64,000 nt of DNA from the NCBI GenBank assembly GCA_964445815.1, contig CAYULW010000004.1, positions 310,001 to 374,000 of the forward strand. Reading direction: 5' to 3'. The notes below the pieces were generated by a model, which ran no database searches, was not told the DNA's origin, and worked only from the letters and a program-made list of their open reading frames with translations. Numbering within the stretch: position 1 is the first letter of the stretch; every line of letters begins with the position of its first letter. This stretch comes from CAYULW01 sp964445815 (lineage in GTDB: Bacteria; Bacteroidota; Bacteroidia; Flavobacteriales_E; Vicingaceae). The translations under genes were made by a program, and so were the position numbers. Positions 30,490-38,979 of this stretch are shown piece after piece.

Positions 30490-31675
30490 AGAGCACTAAG
30501 CCTTTTAAATAGGCTCCTTCAGGATGATAGATACTGACCGGATGATCTGAGGCCTGACTCAGATGATGTAAAATCTTAATGTTTCTTTTGCTTTGAATGG
30601 CTGCCGCTGTAATGGTATCTTCAAACAATTTACGGTGAATGACCTGACTGCATGAATAAGTAAACAATAAACCGCCTGGTTTGAGTCGCTTTAAACCTTC
30701 GATATTTAAACGTTTATAGCCCTGTACGGCTTTATGTTTGCTCTTTAGGTTTTTGGCATAAGCCGGAGGGTCAAGTACAATAATGTCATATTTTTCTTCA
30801 CTGGCTTTTAGAAAACTGAGGGTATCACTGACATAGCTCTTATGGGCTGCATTGCTAAAGTTGAGATCAACATTGTTGTTAACCAGATCAATAGCCTTGG
30901 TAGAAGAATCTACAGAATCGACTTGAGTTGCGCCTGCTGCTAAAGCATAAATGCTGAAACCTCCTGAATAACAGAAAGTGTTTAGTATTTTTTTCCCTTT
31001 GGCATAATCTGCTAATAACTTTCTGCTTTCTCTTTGATCAATAAAGAAGCCCGTTTTTTGGCCGTCTACCCAATTGACTTCAAATTGGAGATCATTTTCT
31101 AAAACCTTCACGGGAACTTTTAGTTCCTCTTCTTTGTAGAGATATCCGTCCTGAACATGAAATCGTGCCGGTAAAGTTTTTTGACTCTTATTGTAAACAG
31201 CCTTTAAGGTTCCGTTAAAAATGTTTTGTAAGCCTTCGCAAATTTGTTCTTTGGCTTTATACATGCCATATGAATGCGCTTGAACAATGGCAACTTTATC
31301 GTAAATGTCTATGATTAAGCCCGGCAAACCGTCACCCTCACCGTGAACAAGACGAAAGCAATTGGTTGAAGTATTGAGATAAAGGCCTAAAGCCTTTCTC
31401 ATTGCTAATGCCTGCTTTAATTTATTGTTCCAAAAATTTTGGTCGAATTCGACAGGCTCAAATGCAAGAATTCTACAGGCAATACTTTCTTCTCCAAAGT
31501 GACCTCTTCCCAAAAAACGTTCGTGAGCATCTAGCACATCAACAATTTGTCCTTCGGTAAGTTCTTGGTTGTCATGAAGAATGACTTTATGAATGGCACC
31601 TGAAAAAATCCAAGGGTGTTTTCTTAAGACGGAAGCTTCTTTTCCTGTCTTTAAAACAAGTTGAGGTAAAGACAT
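30479..31675 (-). CDS. RlmI-like 23S rRNA (cytosine-C5) methyltransferase
   Basis: This 398-residue protein has an N-terminal PUA domain (LRKHPWIFSGAIHKV), a central linker and a C-terminal Rossmann methyltransferase with ILNTFCYSGGFSIYALAAGA, VDSVDSS and IVLDPPAYAK. The late YSCSQ block carries a cysteine that could be the catalytic nucleophile. This is the RlmI/RlmK architecture, which modifies 23S rRNA. The start abuts the upstream gene as TAAATG. Confidence 0.92.
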   Translation of the reverse strand: MSLPQLVLKTGKEASVLRKHPWIFSGAIHKVILHDNQELTEGQIVDVLDAHERFLGRGHFGEESIACRILAFEPVEFDQNFWNNKLKQALAMRKALGLYLNTSTNCFRLVHGEGDGLPGLIIDIYDKVAIVQAHSYGMYKAKEQICEGLQNIFNGTLKAVYNKSQKTLPARFHVQDGYLYKEEELKVPVKVLENDLQFEVNWVDGQKTGFFIDQRESRKLLADYAKGKKILNTFCYSGGFSIYALAAGATQVDSVDSSTKAIDLVNNNVDLNFSNAAHKSYVSDTLSFLKASEEKYDIIVLDPPAYAKNLKSKHKAVQGYKRLNIEGLKRLKPGGLLFTYSCSQVIHRKLFEDTITAAAIQSKRNIKILHHLSQASDHPVSIYHPEGAYLKGLVLYVE

Positions 31676-32173
31676 TTACTTGAATTCGATTCTTAATTCA
31701 TTGGGTCGGATGCCCATTTCGTATTCTCTCATTCGCCTGGCATCTTCCTGCAAACGCACATTCATTCTTACTTGTCTTTTCATCTCTTCATTCATGTTTT
31801 CATTGAAGAGAACAGGCGCTTTTTTGTCCGGTTGCATGCTTTTATTGTCTTCAGGAAGACTATCCATCTTGGCCCTTAGTCTGTAATACTGATTGATTTT
31901 TTCTATGTTTTGTTGAGCTTCAATAATTGTTTCTTTGCTCAATACATGTTTTTGTAATTTTTCCTGAAAAGAAACATTAAGCACATAGTTGTTTTCTTCA
32001 AATGTGATAAAGCCATAATCAAATGCTTTGTTTGGGATGTTAGGGAATAAACTATAATCTAGTTTTTCAACTAAAGATAAAGTGTCGCCAACACTAGGAT
32101 GTAGTGGATATACCTGATTAGTGCCAAAGGCTAAAACCGGCGACAGGACTAAAATGAGTAAAAGTTTAATCAT
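31676..32173 (-). CDS. Exported protein of unknown function
   Basis: This 165-residue protein has an N-terminal signal peptide (MIKLLLILVLSPVLAFG). The mature part is charged, and its C-terminal half is rich in M, R and E (NENMNEEMKRQVRMNVRLQE). No family is recognised. The frame could begin with TTG at 32176, but the ATG at 32173 is preferred. It overlaps the upstream gene by 8 bases and abuts the methyltransferase downstream. Confidence 0.75.
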   Translation of the reverse strand: MIKLLLILVLSPVLAFGTNQVYPLHPSVGDTLSLVEKLDYSLFPNIPNKAFDYGFITFEENNYVLNVSFQEKLQKHVLSKETIIEAQQNIEKINQYYRLRAKMDSLPEDNKSMQPDKKAPVLFNENMNEEMKRQVRMNVRLQEDARRMREYEMGIRPNELRIEFK

Positions 32174-32474
32174 CAAAATCTTCGTCTAAGTTATCCTCAT
32201 ATTCTTCTCGGGCTTCATCTGTCAAATTACCATCATCATCATAGTCGTCATCATCTTCGATAAGTTGCATGGCATCGATTTTAGACATCTTGATGAGGTA
32301 AATTTTTTCTTCTGTTTCAAATCGCAGTGCGCTAACCTTATCTCCGTCCTTATTGACAAAAGAGATGAGGTGTTGAGAAAATCCTTCAGGATATTCTAAT
32401 TTGATTCTTTCTTGTATGGATTGATCAATTTTTTCAAAAGAAGTGACGACTCTAGGCTTGTTTACTTCGTTCAT
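32166..32474 (-). CDS. Small acidic conserved protein of unknown function
   Basis: This 102-residue protein has a folded N-terminal part (IKLEYPEGFSQHLISFVNKD, then ALRFETEEKIYLIKMS). The tail is extremely acidic and nearly all D and E, with runs such as EDDDDYDDDGNLTDEARE. Such tails are seen in small proteins that bind basic partners. No function is known. It lies between the DHS-like gene and the exported unknown, in the same transcript. Confidence 0.75.
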   Translation of the reverse strand: MNEVNKPRVVTSFEKIDQSIQERIKLEYPEGFSQHLISFVNKDGDKVSALRFETEEKIYLIKMSKIDAMQLIEDDDDYDDDGNLTDEAREEYEDNLDEDFDD

Positions 32475-32484
32475 TGTTTTTTGT

Positions 32485-33462
32485 TTACCAATTTAACAAA
32501 TATGCAAAAATTAATGGAGCAACTATAGTGGCATCTGACTCAATAATAAATTTAGGAGTAGTGATATCCAATTTACCCCAGGTGATTTTTTCATTTGGAA
32601 CAGCTCCTGAATAAGATCCATAGCTTGTTGTAGAATCGGATATTTGACAAAAATAACTCCAGAACGGGGTGTCTGTCCTTTCCAAGTCTTGATAGAGCAT
32701 AGGGACAACACAGATGGGAAAATCACCTGCAATTCCACCACCGATTTGAAAAAACCCAATGCCTTTATCTTCCGCATTTCGAGTGTACCAATCAGCCAAA
32801 AAGCCCATGTATTCTATCCCGGATTTCACAGTCGATGTTTTTAGCTCTCCTTTAATGCAGTAGGAAGCAAAAATATTACCCATAGTTGAATCTTCCCATC
32901 CGGGAACCACAATAGGTAAGTTTTTTTCCATGGCAGCCAACATCCATGAATTCTCAGGGGGAATTTCATAATATTGCTCTAATACGCCTGATTTTAACAA
33001 TTGATACATGAACTCATGGGGAAAGTAACGTTTACCTTTATCCTCTGCATCTTTCCAAATCTCAAAAATGTGAGACTGTAATCGTCTAAATGCTTCTTCC
33101 TCAGGGATACAGGTGTCAGTCACACGATTTAAACCCTTCTCTAATAAATCCCATTCTTGAGATGGGGTAAGGTCTCTATATTCAGGTACTCTTTTATAAT
33201 GCGAATGCGCAACCAGGTTCATGAGGTCTTCTTCAAGATTGGCACCTGTGCACGAGATAATATGGACTTTATCTTGTCTAATCATTTCTGCCAGAGACTT
33301 GCCTAACTCTGCTGTGCTCATTGCTCCTGCAAGAGAAACTAGCATTTTCTTCCCTTCCTTGAGATGTTTTTCGTAGCCAAGAGCCGCATCAACAGTTGCT
33401 GCTGCATTGAAGTGCTTGTAATGTTCAAGCATGAATTGAGATACTGGACCCTTATTTTTCAT
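32485..33462 (-). CDS. Deoxyhypusine synthase-like protein (possible homospermidine synthase)
   Basis: This 325-residue protein has the NAD-binding fold of deoxyhypusine synthase. Examples are MLVSLAGAMSTAELGKSLAE, IISCTGANLEEDL, FFQIGGGIAGDFP and the active-site lysine motif WGKL (Lys297). Classical DHS modifies eIF5A, which bacteria lack. Bacterial homologues and plant homospermidine synthases use the same chemistry on free diamines. It lies 10 bases before the acidic protein gene and overlaps agmatinase by 11 bases, directly after the two enzymes that make putrescine. A polyamine product such as homospermidine is therefore likely but inferred. Confidence 0.88.
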   Translation of the reverse strand: MKNKGPVSQFMLEHYKHFNAAATVDAALGYEKHLKEGKKMLVSLAGAMSTAELGKSLAEMIRQDKVHIISCTGANLEEDLMNLVAHSHYKRVPEYRDLTPSQEWDLLEKGLNRVTDTCIPEEEAFRRLQSHIFEIWKDAEDKGKRYFPHEFMYQLLKSGVLEQYYEIPPENSWMLAAMEKNLPIVVPGWEDSTMGNIFASYCIKGELKTSTVKSGIEYMGFLADWYTRNAEDKGIGFFQIGGGIAGDFPICVVPMLYQDLERTDTPFWSYFCQISDSTTSYGSYSGAVPNEKITWGKLDITTPKFIIESDATIVAPLIFAYLLNW

Positions 33463-34318
33463 TTAATTCAAATTTATAACTCAATAATTTATAGTACAAC
33501 TTCGCAGCTAAAAAATCAGATGCTTTTTGTCCTTTTTCCGGTGCTAGTTCAACAATGTCAAATGCAACCACATTTTTTTGCTCAAATAGCAATTTCAGGT
33601 ATTTTAATGTATCGTTCCACAAAAGACCACCCGGTTCAGGCGTACCAGTACTTGGTAAAATAGAAGGATCGAACACGTCTAGGTCTATCGTCAGGTAAAC
33701 AGGATCATTAAGTTGATCAATAGATTGTTGCATCCAATCAACATGACCAAACATCTCTTCTGCGAAATAACATTTACTCCGATTCAGATGCTTTAGCTCT
33801 GAGCTATCCATGCTTCTTATGCCAACCTGTACTAAATTAGTGGTCTTACTTGCCCGATGTAATGCACAGGCATGATTATAGGGAGAGCCTTCATAGTTTT
33901 CTCTTAAATCGCTATGAGCATCTAATTGTAAAACCGAGAGACCGGGATATTTGGTTCGAAAAGCTTCGATCAGTCCGATACTGATGGAATGTTCACCACC
34001 AAAAAAAGTAAAAAACTTATCGTGTTTGTTTATTAATGTCTTTGTATTTGCTAAAACTGCTTGATATACTGCTTCAGGACTCTCATTTTCTAGAATCGGA
34101 TCGATGATGTGAATCCCTTTTTTATAGACTTCAGAATTGGTTTCAATATCATAAAGTTCCATATTGGCTGCAGCATCCATAAAAGCTTCGAAGCCTTTAT
34201 CGGCTCCCTTTCCCCAAGAACTAGTTCCATCGTAGGGAATGGATTGTAAGAAAATGGACGCATTTTGCTTTTGCGCATATTTATCTGCTATCCCTGCAAA
34301 ATTCTCAGGACTTGTCAT
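33452..34318 (-). CDS. speB: Agmatinase
   Basis: This 288-residue Mn-dependent ureohydrolase cleaves agmatine to putrescine and urea. The metal ligands are visible: GGEHS with His110, LDAHSD with Asp133, His135 and Asp137, and IDLDVFDPS with Asp212 and Asp214. It overlaps arginine decarboxylase (14 bases) and the DHS-like gene (11 bases). A close relative such as formiminoglutamase cannot be fully excluded, but the operon context makes agmatinase the natural reading. Confidence 0.93.
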   Translation of the reverse strand: MTSPENFAGIADKYAQKQNASIFLQSIPYDGTSSWGKGADKGFEAFMDAAANMELYDIETNSEVYKKGIHIIDPILENESPEAVYQAVLANTKTLINKHDKFFTFFGGEHSISIGLIEAFRTKYPGLSVLQLDAHSDLRENYEGSPYNHACALHRASKTTNLVQVGIRSMDSSELKHLNRSKCYFAEEMFGHVDWMQQSIDQLNDPVYLTIDLDVFDPSILPSTGTPEPGGLLWNDTLKYLKLLFEQKNVVAFDIVELAPEKGQKASDFLAAKLYYKLLSYKFELNEK

Positions 34319-35714
34319 AACCTAACAATTTAAACATTTCTTCGGCTGACTGTTCATTCCTGTAGACATAATCAACAATATTTCCTTGATCATCTCTATC
34401 AATAATAATGTGCTTTGGAGAGGGGATTAGGCAATGTTTAATCCCACCATAACCACTTATAGAATCTTGATAAGCTCCTGTATGAAAGAAACCAATATAA
34501 AGGGGGTCTTTATCGTCGTCCTTGTATTTGGGGAGAATCACTTCCTGATTCAGATCTTCAGAATTATAGTAATCTGAATGGTCACAACTTATGCCTCCTA
34601 TGGAAGCCCTCGTGTATTCATTCTCCCACTTATTGATTGGTAACAAGATGAATTTTTCATGAATGCTCCATGCATCAGGGATGGTATTCATTAAGCTGTT
34701 ATTGATGATGTACCAGCTTTCGGTATCATTTTGCTGTTTTTGTTCTAGAACCTTAAATACGATCGCACCGGATTCTCCAACTGTATATTTGCCAAACTCA
34801 GTAAAGATATCGGGATGAGGAATTTTTTCTTCATCGCACATTGATTTGATGTTTTTGACAATTTCATTGATCATGTATTCGTAATCATACTCAAAGCCTA
34901 AATTATTTCTGATTGGTAAACCTCCACCTATATTAAAAGAATCCAAAGGTTTACACTCTTTTTTAAGCTCAGCATAAAGCTTTAAAGCTCTCTGAAATTC
35001 ACCCCAATAATACAGTGTGTCTTTAATGCCGGAATCGACAAAAAAATGAAGCATTTTAAGTTCCAGATTAGGATTTTCTTTAATCCGTTCAGTGTATAAC
35101 TTAATGACTTCACTTTCGCGAATGCCAAGTCGAGAGGTATAATAAGCCGATTGCGGTTCTTCGTTGATTGCCATTCGAATACCTACCTTAATGCGATGGC
35201 TGCAATTGAGTTTCTCAATGCGATCCAGTTCAGAAACATTATCCAATACCAAAATCACATTTTCAAAACCTTTCTCAACCAAGGAGACGATTTTATCTAG
35301 ATATTCATCGGTCTTATAGCCATTATTGACAATTGTTCTTTTTTTATCAATTTTTCCCTCTTTATATAAATTCCAAATGAGATCAATATCAAAAGAAGAG
35401 GAGGTTTCAAGGTTTACATCTTGCTTCAAAGCAGCGGTAACTACATGACTAAAGTGGTTGCATTTTGTACAGTAGCAATAATTGTATTTGCCCTTATAGC
35501 CATTCTTTTTAATAGATCTGTTAAAAAGGTTACGGGCTTTTTTTATCTGATCTCCTATTTTGGGCAAGTATATAAAACGAAATGGTGTACCATACTTTTC
35601 AATGAGATGTTTTAAGGAGATATTGTGAAATGTGAGATGTCCATTATTTAGGTCGAACCCTTCCTGAGGGAAATAATACGTTTGATCAATAAGATCGAAA
35701 TATGAGTTTTTCAT
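34305..35714 (-). CDS. speA: Biosynthetic arginine decarboxylase-like protein (PLP, fold III)
   Basis: This 469-residue PLP enzyme of the alanine-racemase/ornithine-decarboxylase fold. The PLP lysine is in CTKCNHFSHV (Lys84). The glycine loop is SFNIGGGLPIRN, and a late FHTGAYQDSISGYGGIKHCL completes the active site. It is shorter than E. coli SpeA (about 660 residues). In this setting it should make agmatine from arginine for the agmatinase downstream. A TTCAAATTTGAA palindrome just upstream contains CAAATTTG, a near match to the -7 box. It heads the long minus-strand run. Confidence 0.9.
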   Translation of the reverse strand: MKNSYFDLIDQTYYFPQEGFDLNNGHLTFHNISLKHLIEKYGTPFRFIYLPKIGDQIKKARNLFNRSIKKNGYKGKYNYCYCTKCNHFSHVVTAALKQDVNLETSSSFDIDLIWNLYKEGKIDKKRTIVNNGYKTDEYLDKIVSLVEKGFENVILVLDNVSELDRIEKLNCSHRIKVGIRMAINEEPQSAYYTSRLGIRESEVIKLYTERIKENPNLELKMLHFFVDSGIKDTLYYWGEFQRALKLYAELKKECKPLDSFNIGGGLPIRNNLGFEYDYEYMINEIVKNIKSMCDEEKIPHPDIFTEFGKYTVGESGAIVFKVLEQKQQNDTESWYIINNSLMNTIPDAWSIHEKFILLPINKWENEYTRASIGGISCDHSDYYNSEDLNQEVILPKYKDDDKDPLYIGFFHTGAYQDSISGYGGIKHCLIPSPKHIIIDRDDQGNIVDYVYRNEQSAEEMFKLLGYDKS

Positions 35715-35800
35715 TCTTCATAAAATGGATTTCAAATTTGAATAAAAATGGTTTCGATTTATTTAATTGAGAAATCTTTTTTTGAATTTTTTGTTGCTTG

Positions 35801-36385
35801 CTAAAGAATGGGCGAACTAATCCAAAACCGATAAGGTAACAATGCGTCTTCTTCTGCATAATCGATTCCGATTCTAGGACCACATTTGATGTCATTATCA
35901 TTGATTTCTATTGCTCGATCCTCAATCCAAATTTGATCAGATAAAAGAGAGCTAGCATTATATTTTGTGCTTATTCTAAGGGCTTGGCTCGCTTTACCCG
36001 GGCCAATGCAACTTTTAAAGTTAAGCTGGTTTAAATTTCTGCGCTTTTTGATGATTTTAATGCCCTCCAAAGCTTGAATACCTCTAATGAGTATCGCATG
36101 TGGAACCCCTTCCGTATTACTTACGACATTGAATAAATGATGAATGCCATAACAGAGGTAAACATAACTGATACCTCCTTGCTCATACATGGTTTTTGTC
36201 CTTTCCGTAAAACGATTTCCATAAGCATGAGAGGCCTTATCATTCACTCCGGCATAAGCTTCAGTTTCAGTGATTATTCCCGAAGTATATTCACCTTCAA
36301 TGCTTGTGCAGAGCACCTTGCCGATCAAATCTTTAGCAAGAAAAACAACATCTTCGTTGAGATAATAGGAAAGCGGTAATTTCAT
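35801..36385 (-). CDS. 3-methyladenine DNA glycosylase (AAG/Mpg family)
   Basis: This 194-residue base-excision enzyme removes alkylated purines. It has the AAG blocks LAKDLIGKVLCTSIEGE, IITETEAYAGVNDKASHAYG with the catalytic Glu, YVYLCYGIHHLFNVV and CIGPGKASQALRIS. It has the AAG (mammalian-type) fold and not the AlkA fold. The likely promoter element TAACTTTA lies four bases before the ATG. The gap to speA is 86 bases and holds nothing obvious. Confidence 0.93.
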   Translation of the reverse strand: MKLPLSYYLNEDVVFLAKDLIGKVLCTSIEGEYTSGIITETEAYAGVNDKASHAYGNRFTERTKTMYEQGGISYVYLCYGIHHLFNVVSNTEGVPHAILIRGIQALEGIKIIKKRRNLNQLNFKSCIGPGKASQALRISTKYNASSLLSDQIWIEDRAIEINDNDIKCGPRIGIDYAEEDALLPYRFWISSPIL

Positions 36386-36407
36386 CAGCTAAAGTTAAAG
36401 GGAAAAG

Positions 36408-36435
36408 AAAAGGCGTTTCATTTGAAACGCCTTTT
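36408..36435 (-). terminator. Terminator after ndk
   Basis: A 13-bp stem AAAAGGCGTTTCA / TGAAACGCCTTTT lies between the ndk stop and the Mpg start. On the minus strand it is followed by a T-rich stretch. Confidence 0.85.
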
Positions 36436-36457
36436 ACTAATTTGATAAAGTATAATC

Positions 36458-36877
36458 TTAATGTCTTTCTAAAGCAGAAAAGAAAAAATTACCTTCAATT
36501 GCTGCATTTTCATCACTGTCTGAACCGTGAATAGCATTTGCTGAAATGGACTCTGCATAGAGTTTACGAATGGTTCCTTCTGCAGCTTCTTCAGGGTTTG
36601 TAGCACCAATTAAAGTTCGGAAGTCTGTAACCGCATTATCTTTTTCTAAGATTGCAGCTACAATAGGTCCTGAAGACATGTACTCAACCAATTCACCATA
36701 AAATGGTCTTTCTTTATGTACAGCATAAAAATCACCCGCTGAAGCTTGACTCAATTGAGTATACTTCATGGCAACAATTTTAAATCCTGCTGCATTAATT
36801 TTTTCTAAAATAGCTCCGATGTAGTTTTTACCGACAGCATCGGGTTTGATCATTGTAAACGTTCTATTACCTGCCAT
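36458..36877 (-). CDS. ndk: Nucleoside diphosphate kinase
   Basis: This 139-residue enzyme equilibrates nucleoside tri- and diphosphates through a phospho-histidine. The signature NAIHGSDS holds the active His117, and FTMIKPDAV opens the fold. The frame extends to TTG at 36907, but a TACTTTTG promoter box sits there. The ATG at 36877 gives the standard length and start (MAGNRTF), so it is preferred. Confidence 0.97.
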   Translation of the reverse strand: MAGNRTFTMIKPDAVGKNYIGAILEKINAAGFKIVAMKYTQLSQASAGDFYAVHKERPFYGELVEYMSSGPIVAAILEKDNAVTDFRTLIGATNPEEAAEGTIRKLYAESISANAIHGSDSDENAAIEGNFFFSALERH

Positions 36878-36904
36878 GTTTTTTGCTTTTGATTTTAAAG
36901 TCGG

Positions 36905-36912
36905 CAAAAGTA
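36905..36912 (-). promoter_or_regulatory. -7 promoter box for ndk
   Basis: On the minus strand these bases read TACTTTTG, an exact TAnnTTTG match. The predicted transcript start is near 36898, giving a leader of about 20 bases before the ATG at 36877 and excluding the TTG start at 36907. Confidence 0.6.
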
Positions 36913-36950
36913 ATTATACCAAATGAATGCTTAGCGCAATGATTTGATTT

Positions 36951-38060
36951 TTATTCTTTAGTAATGACTACTTTTTTGAAGTCAATTTTCTCATTGCTTC
37001 TTATCTTTAGAACATATGTTGATGGGGCTGAGTTTAATGATATTTTAATGGCGTAGGAATTAGAGTAAGATTGACTCCAAACTTTTCTACCGTACAGGCT
37101 AAAAAGTTCTATTTCATGAATTGGCTTTTCTGACTTAATAAAGAAAGTCCCATTTGAAGGGTTAGGGTAAACCTCAAAAGCACGATTGAGATAATTTTCA
37201 GAAACACCTGTAATTAAACCGCTTATTAAACGGATATCACCAGTATTAAAATCACTGATCAGTAAACTGTCTCCACCACTTGAAGCATATATGCCATTAG
37301 GACCATTGAACCTTGCGCTTGACAGGGGACCATTGGTATTGCCTTGTGTAGAACCACTGTAAAGAACTACACTATCTAAATGATTGGGGTCAACCTTGTA
37401 AATTTTATGCGTTTGGAAATTGGTGCCATAAATGAATCCTCCGGCATGAGTAATGAAACCAAGATTAGAGTTGCTTGGTCCCGGAATAGTAGCAACGTAA
37501 ATTAATGAGTCATCATCTACTCTGTAGATTTCACGATCGGTAAAGTTGCCAACATAAAGTGAACTGTCCTGACCGTAACATAAACCAACAGGTCCATTTA
37601 AGGGAGGCCCGTAAAACATAGGAATGTTATTGACCTGGCCTGTTGAAGAAATTTTTCTCAGGGCATGACCACCATATTGAGTAATGATCATGCTGTCAGA
37701 GTTTAGGTCATGGATAATCCCTGAAGGATTACTTACAAAAGTACTGAAGAGTTGATTGCCTGCGGAGTCTAGTTTGTAAACTCGATTGCCTACATTATCA
37801 ACGATATATAAGTTTTCAACTGAATCGAGAGCTAAGCCATTTGGTGTATTTAGTCCACCCTTAACTATACTAACCAGGCCGGAAGGAGATATTTTGTAAA
37901 CTCGACTTCCCATGTAATGAGAACCGTATATATTACCATGCTTGTCCATAATGATTGCATCATCAACTTGCATGTTGGTAGAGTTAAATATTGTACTGAC
38001 GTGCTGAGCACAGGAGAGGTATGAACTAAGAACTATAAGCGCGGATAGTAATGATTTCAT
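36951..38060 (-). CDS. Secreted NHL-repeat (beta-propeller) protein with T9SS sorting domain
   Basis: This 369-residue protein has a signal peptide (about 1-18) and repeated NHL-type units, with blocks such as NTPNGLALDSVENLYIVD, GPVGLCYGQDSSLYVGNF and FNGPNGIYASSGGDSLLISD. The C-terminal 80 residues (VYPNPSNGTFFI onward, from about 300) are a T9SS type A sorting domain. It should be exported to the cell surface, where the propeller probably binds a partner or ligand. It is transcribed alone on the minus strand, with 151 bases of non-coding sequence to its right. Confidence 0.86.
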   Translation of the reverse strand: MKSLLSALIVLSSYLSCAQHVSTIFNSTNMQVDDAIIMDKHGNIYGSHYMGSRVYKISPSGLVSIVKGGLNTPNGLALDSVENLYIVDNVGNRVYKLDSAGNQLFSTFVSNPSGIIHDLNSDSMIITQYGGHALRKISSTGQVNNIPMFYGPPLNGPVGLCYGQDSSLYVGNFTDREIYRVDDDSLIYVATIPGPSNSNLGFITHAGGFIYGTNFQTHKIYKVDPNHLDSVVLYSGSTQGNTNGPLSSARFNGPNGIYASSGGDSLLISDFNTGDIRLISGLITGVSENYLNRAFEVYPNPSNGTFFIKSEKPIHEIELFSLYGRKVWSQSYSNSYAIKISLNSAPSTYVLKIRSNEKIDFKKVVITKE

Positions 38061-38211
38061 GATTCTGTTTTAGGCTTAGACATTTTATAAGTTTTCTATG
38101 TCTACTGTGTTAGGAAAAATAATATTCATCTATTTTGAATCACCGGAGTTATATTCTTTTCAGATTCGTTTCCCTGTTTTAAAACTTGTTTTTTAATTTA
38201 GTCCGAATAAA
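38061..38211. other. Divergent intergenic region
   Basis: Non-coding, AT-rich sequence lies between the NHL gene and the DUF3667 gene. I saw no clear promoter box, terminator or repeat. Confidence 0.6.
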
Positions 38212-38979
38212 ATGATGGAGAGCATTACTTGTAGAAATTGTGGGACAGAACATCAAGCTAAATTTTGTCCTGAATGCGGGCAAAAGCCGTATTTTGAGAG
38301 ATTCAATTTAAAGCAATCATCCGCATGGTTGTTTCATGAGGTTTTCAACCTCAATAAAGGTTTCTTTTACACTACGAAAGAATTAGTTCTCAGGCCCAAA
38401 GATTTAATGGAAAAGTTCTTGAATAGGGCAACAGTGCTTTATTATCACCCCTTTAGATTTATTTTTGTTTGGGCTTCTATTGCTTCTATAATTACGGTAT
38501 TTTCAGGTGTTTACGATCAAGTTGATGCGTTTGAAGAACTAGGGTTTCAGTTTGAAGGTGAACAACAAGAGTTCATGGAAAGCTATCTTGAATTTATAAA
38601 AAAGTACATGACTTTTATTGTCATGTTGGGTATTCCATTTTTATCCATAAGTACTCTGCTGTTTTATAAGTCTAAAAAGTACAATTATACCGAGCATTTG
38701 ATCATTAACAGTTTTACCTATGGACTTTCCATAGCTGTATCGATGCCATTCTACCTTCTTTTGTTCTTCCCCGAGGCATTTATGGTTCAGTCAAACTTAA
38801 ACATGTTGATTTATATACTGGTCTACACTTATGTTTTCAGTAAATTCTTTAATGAGAATGGGATACTTACTTTTATAAAGGTCATATTTATTAATGTTTT
38901 AGCTATTTTAATTTCTTTCCTTTTTGGATCTATTTTGGCAATGGGTCTTTTATTAATAAAAAAAGTACTTGTCTCTTGA
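38212..38979 (+). CDS. DUF3667 membrane protein with zinc ribbon
   Basis: This 255-residue protein opens with a CxxC ... CxxC zinc ribbon (CRNCG and CPECGQ) and then has about five hydrophobic helices. The zinc-ribbon-plus-membrane layout is DUF3667. The function is unknown. It starts the operon of two glycosyltransferases and metabolic genes. Its stop overlaps the next gene's TTG start as TTGA. Confidence 0.87.
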   Translation: MMESITCRNCGTEHQAKFCPECGQKPYFERFNLKQSSAWLFHEVFNLNKGFFYTTKELVLRPKDLMEKFLNRATVLYYHPFRFIFVWASIASIITVFSGVYDQVDAFEELGFQFEGEQQEFMESYLEFIKKYMTFIVMLGIPFLSISTLLFYKSKKYNYTEHLIINSFTYGLSIAVSMPFYLLLFFPEAFMVQSNLNMLIYILVYTYVFSKFFNENGILTFIKVIFINVLAILISFLFGSILAMGLLLIKKVLVS

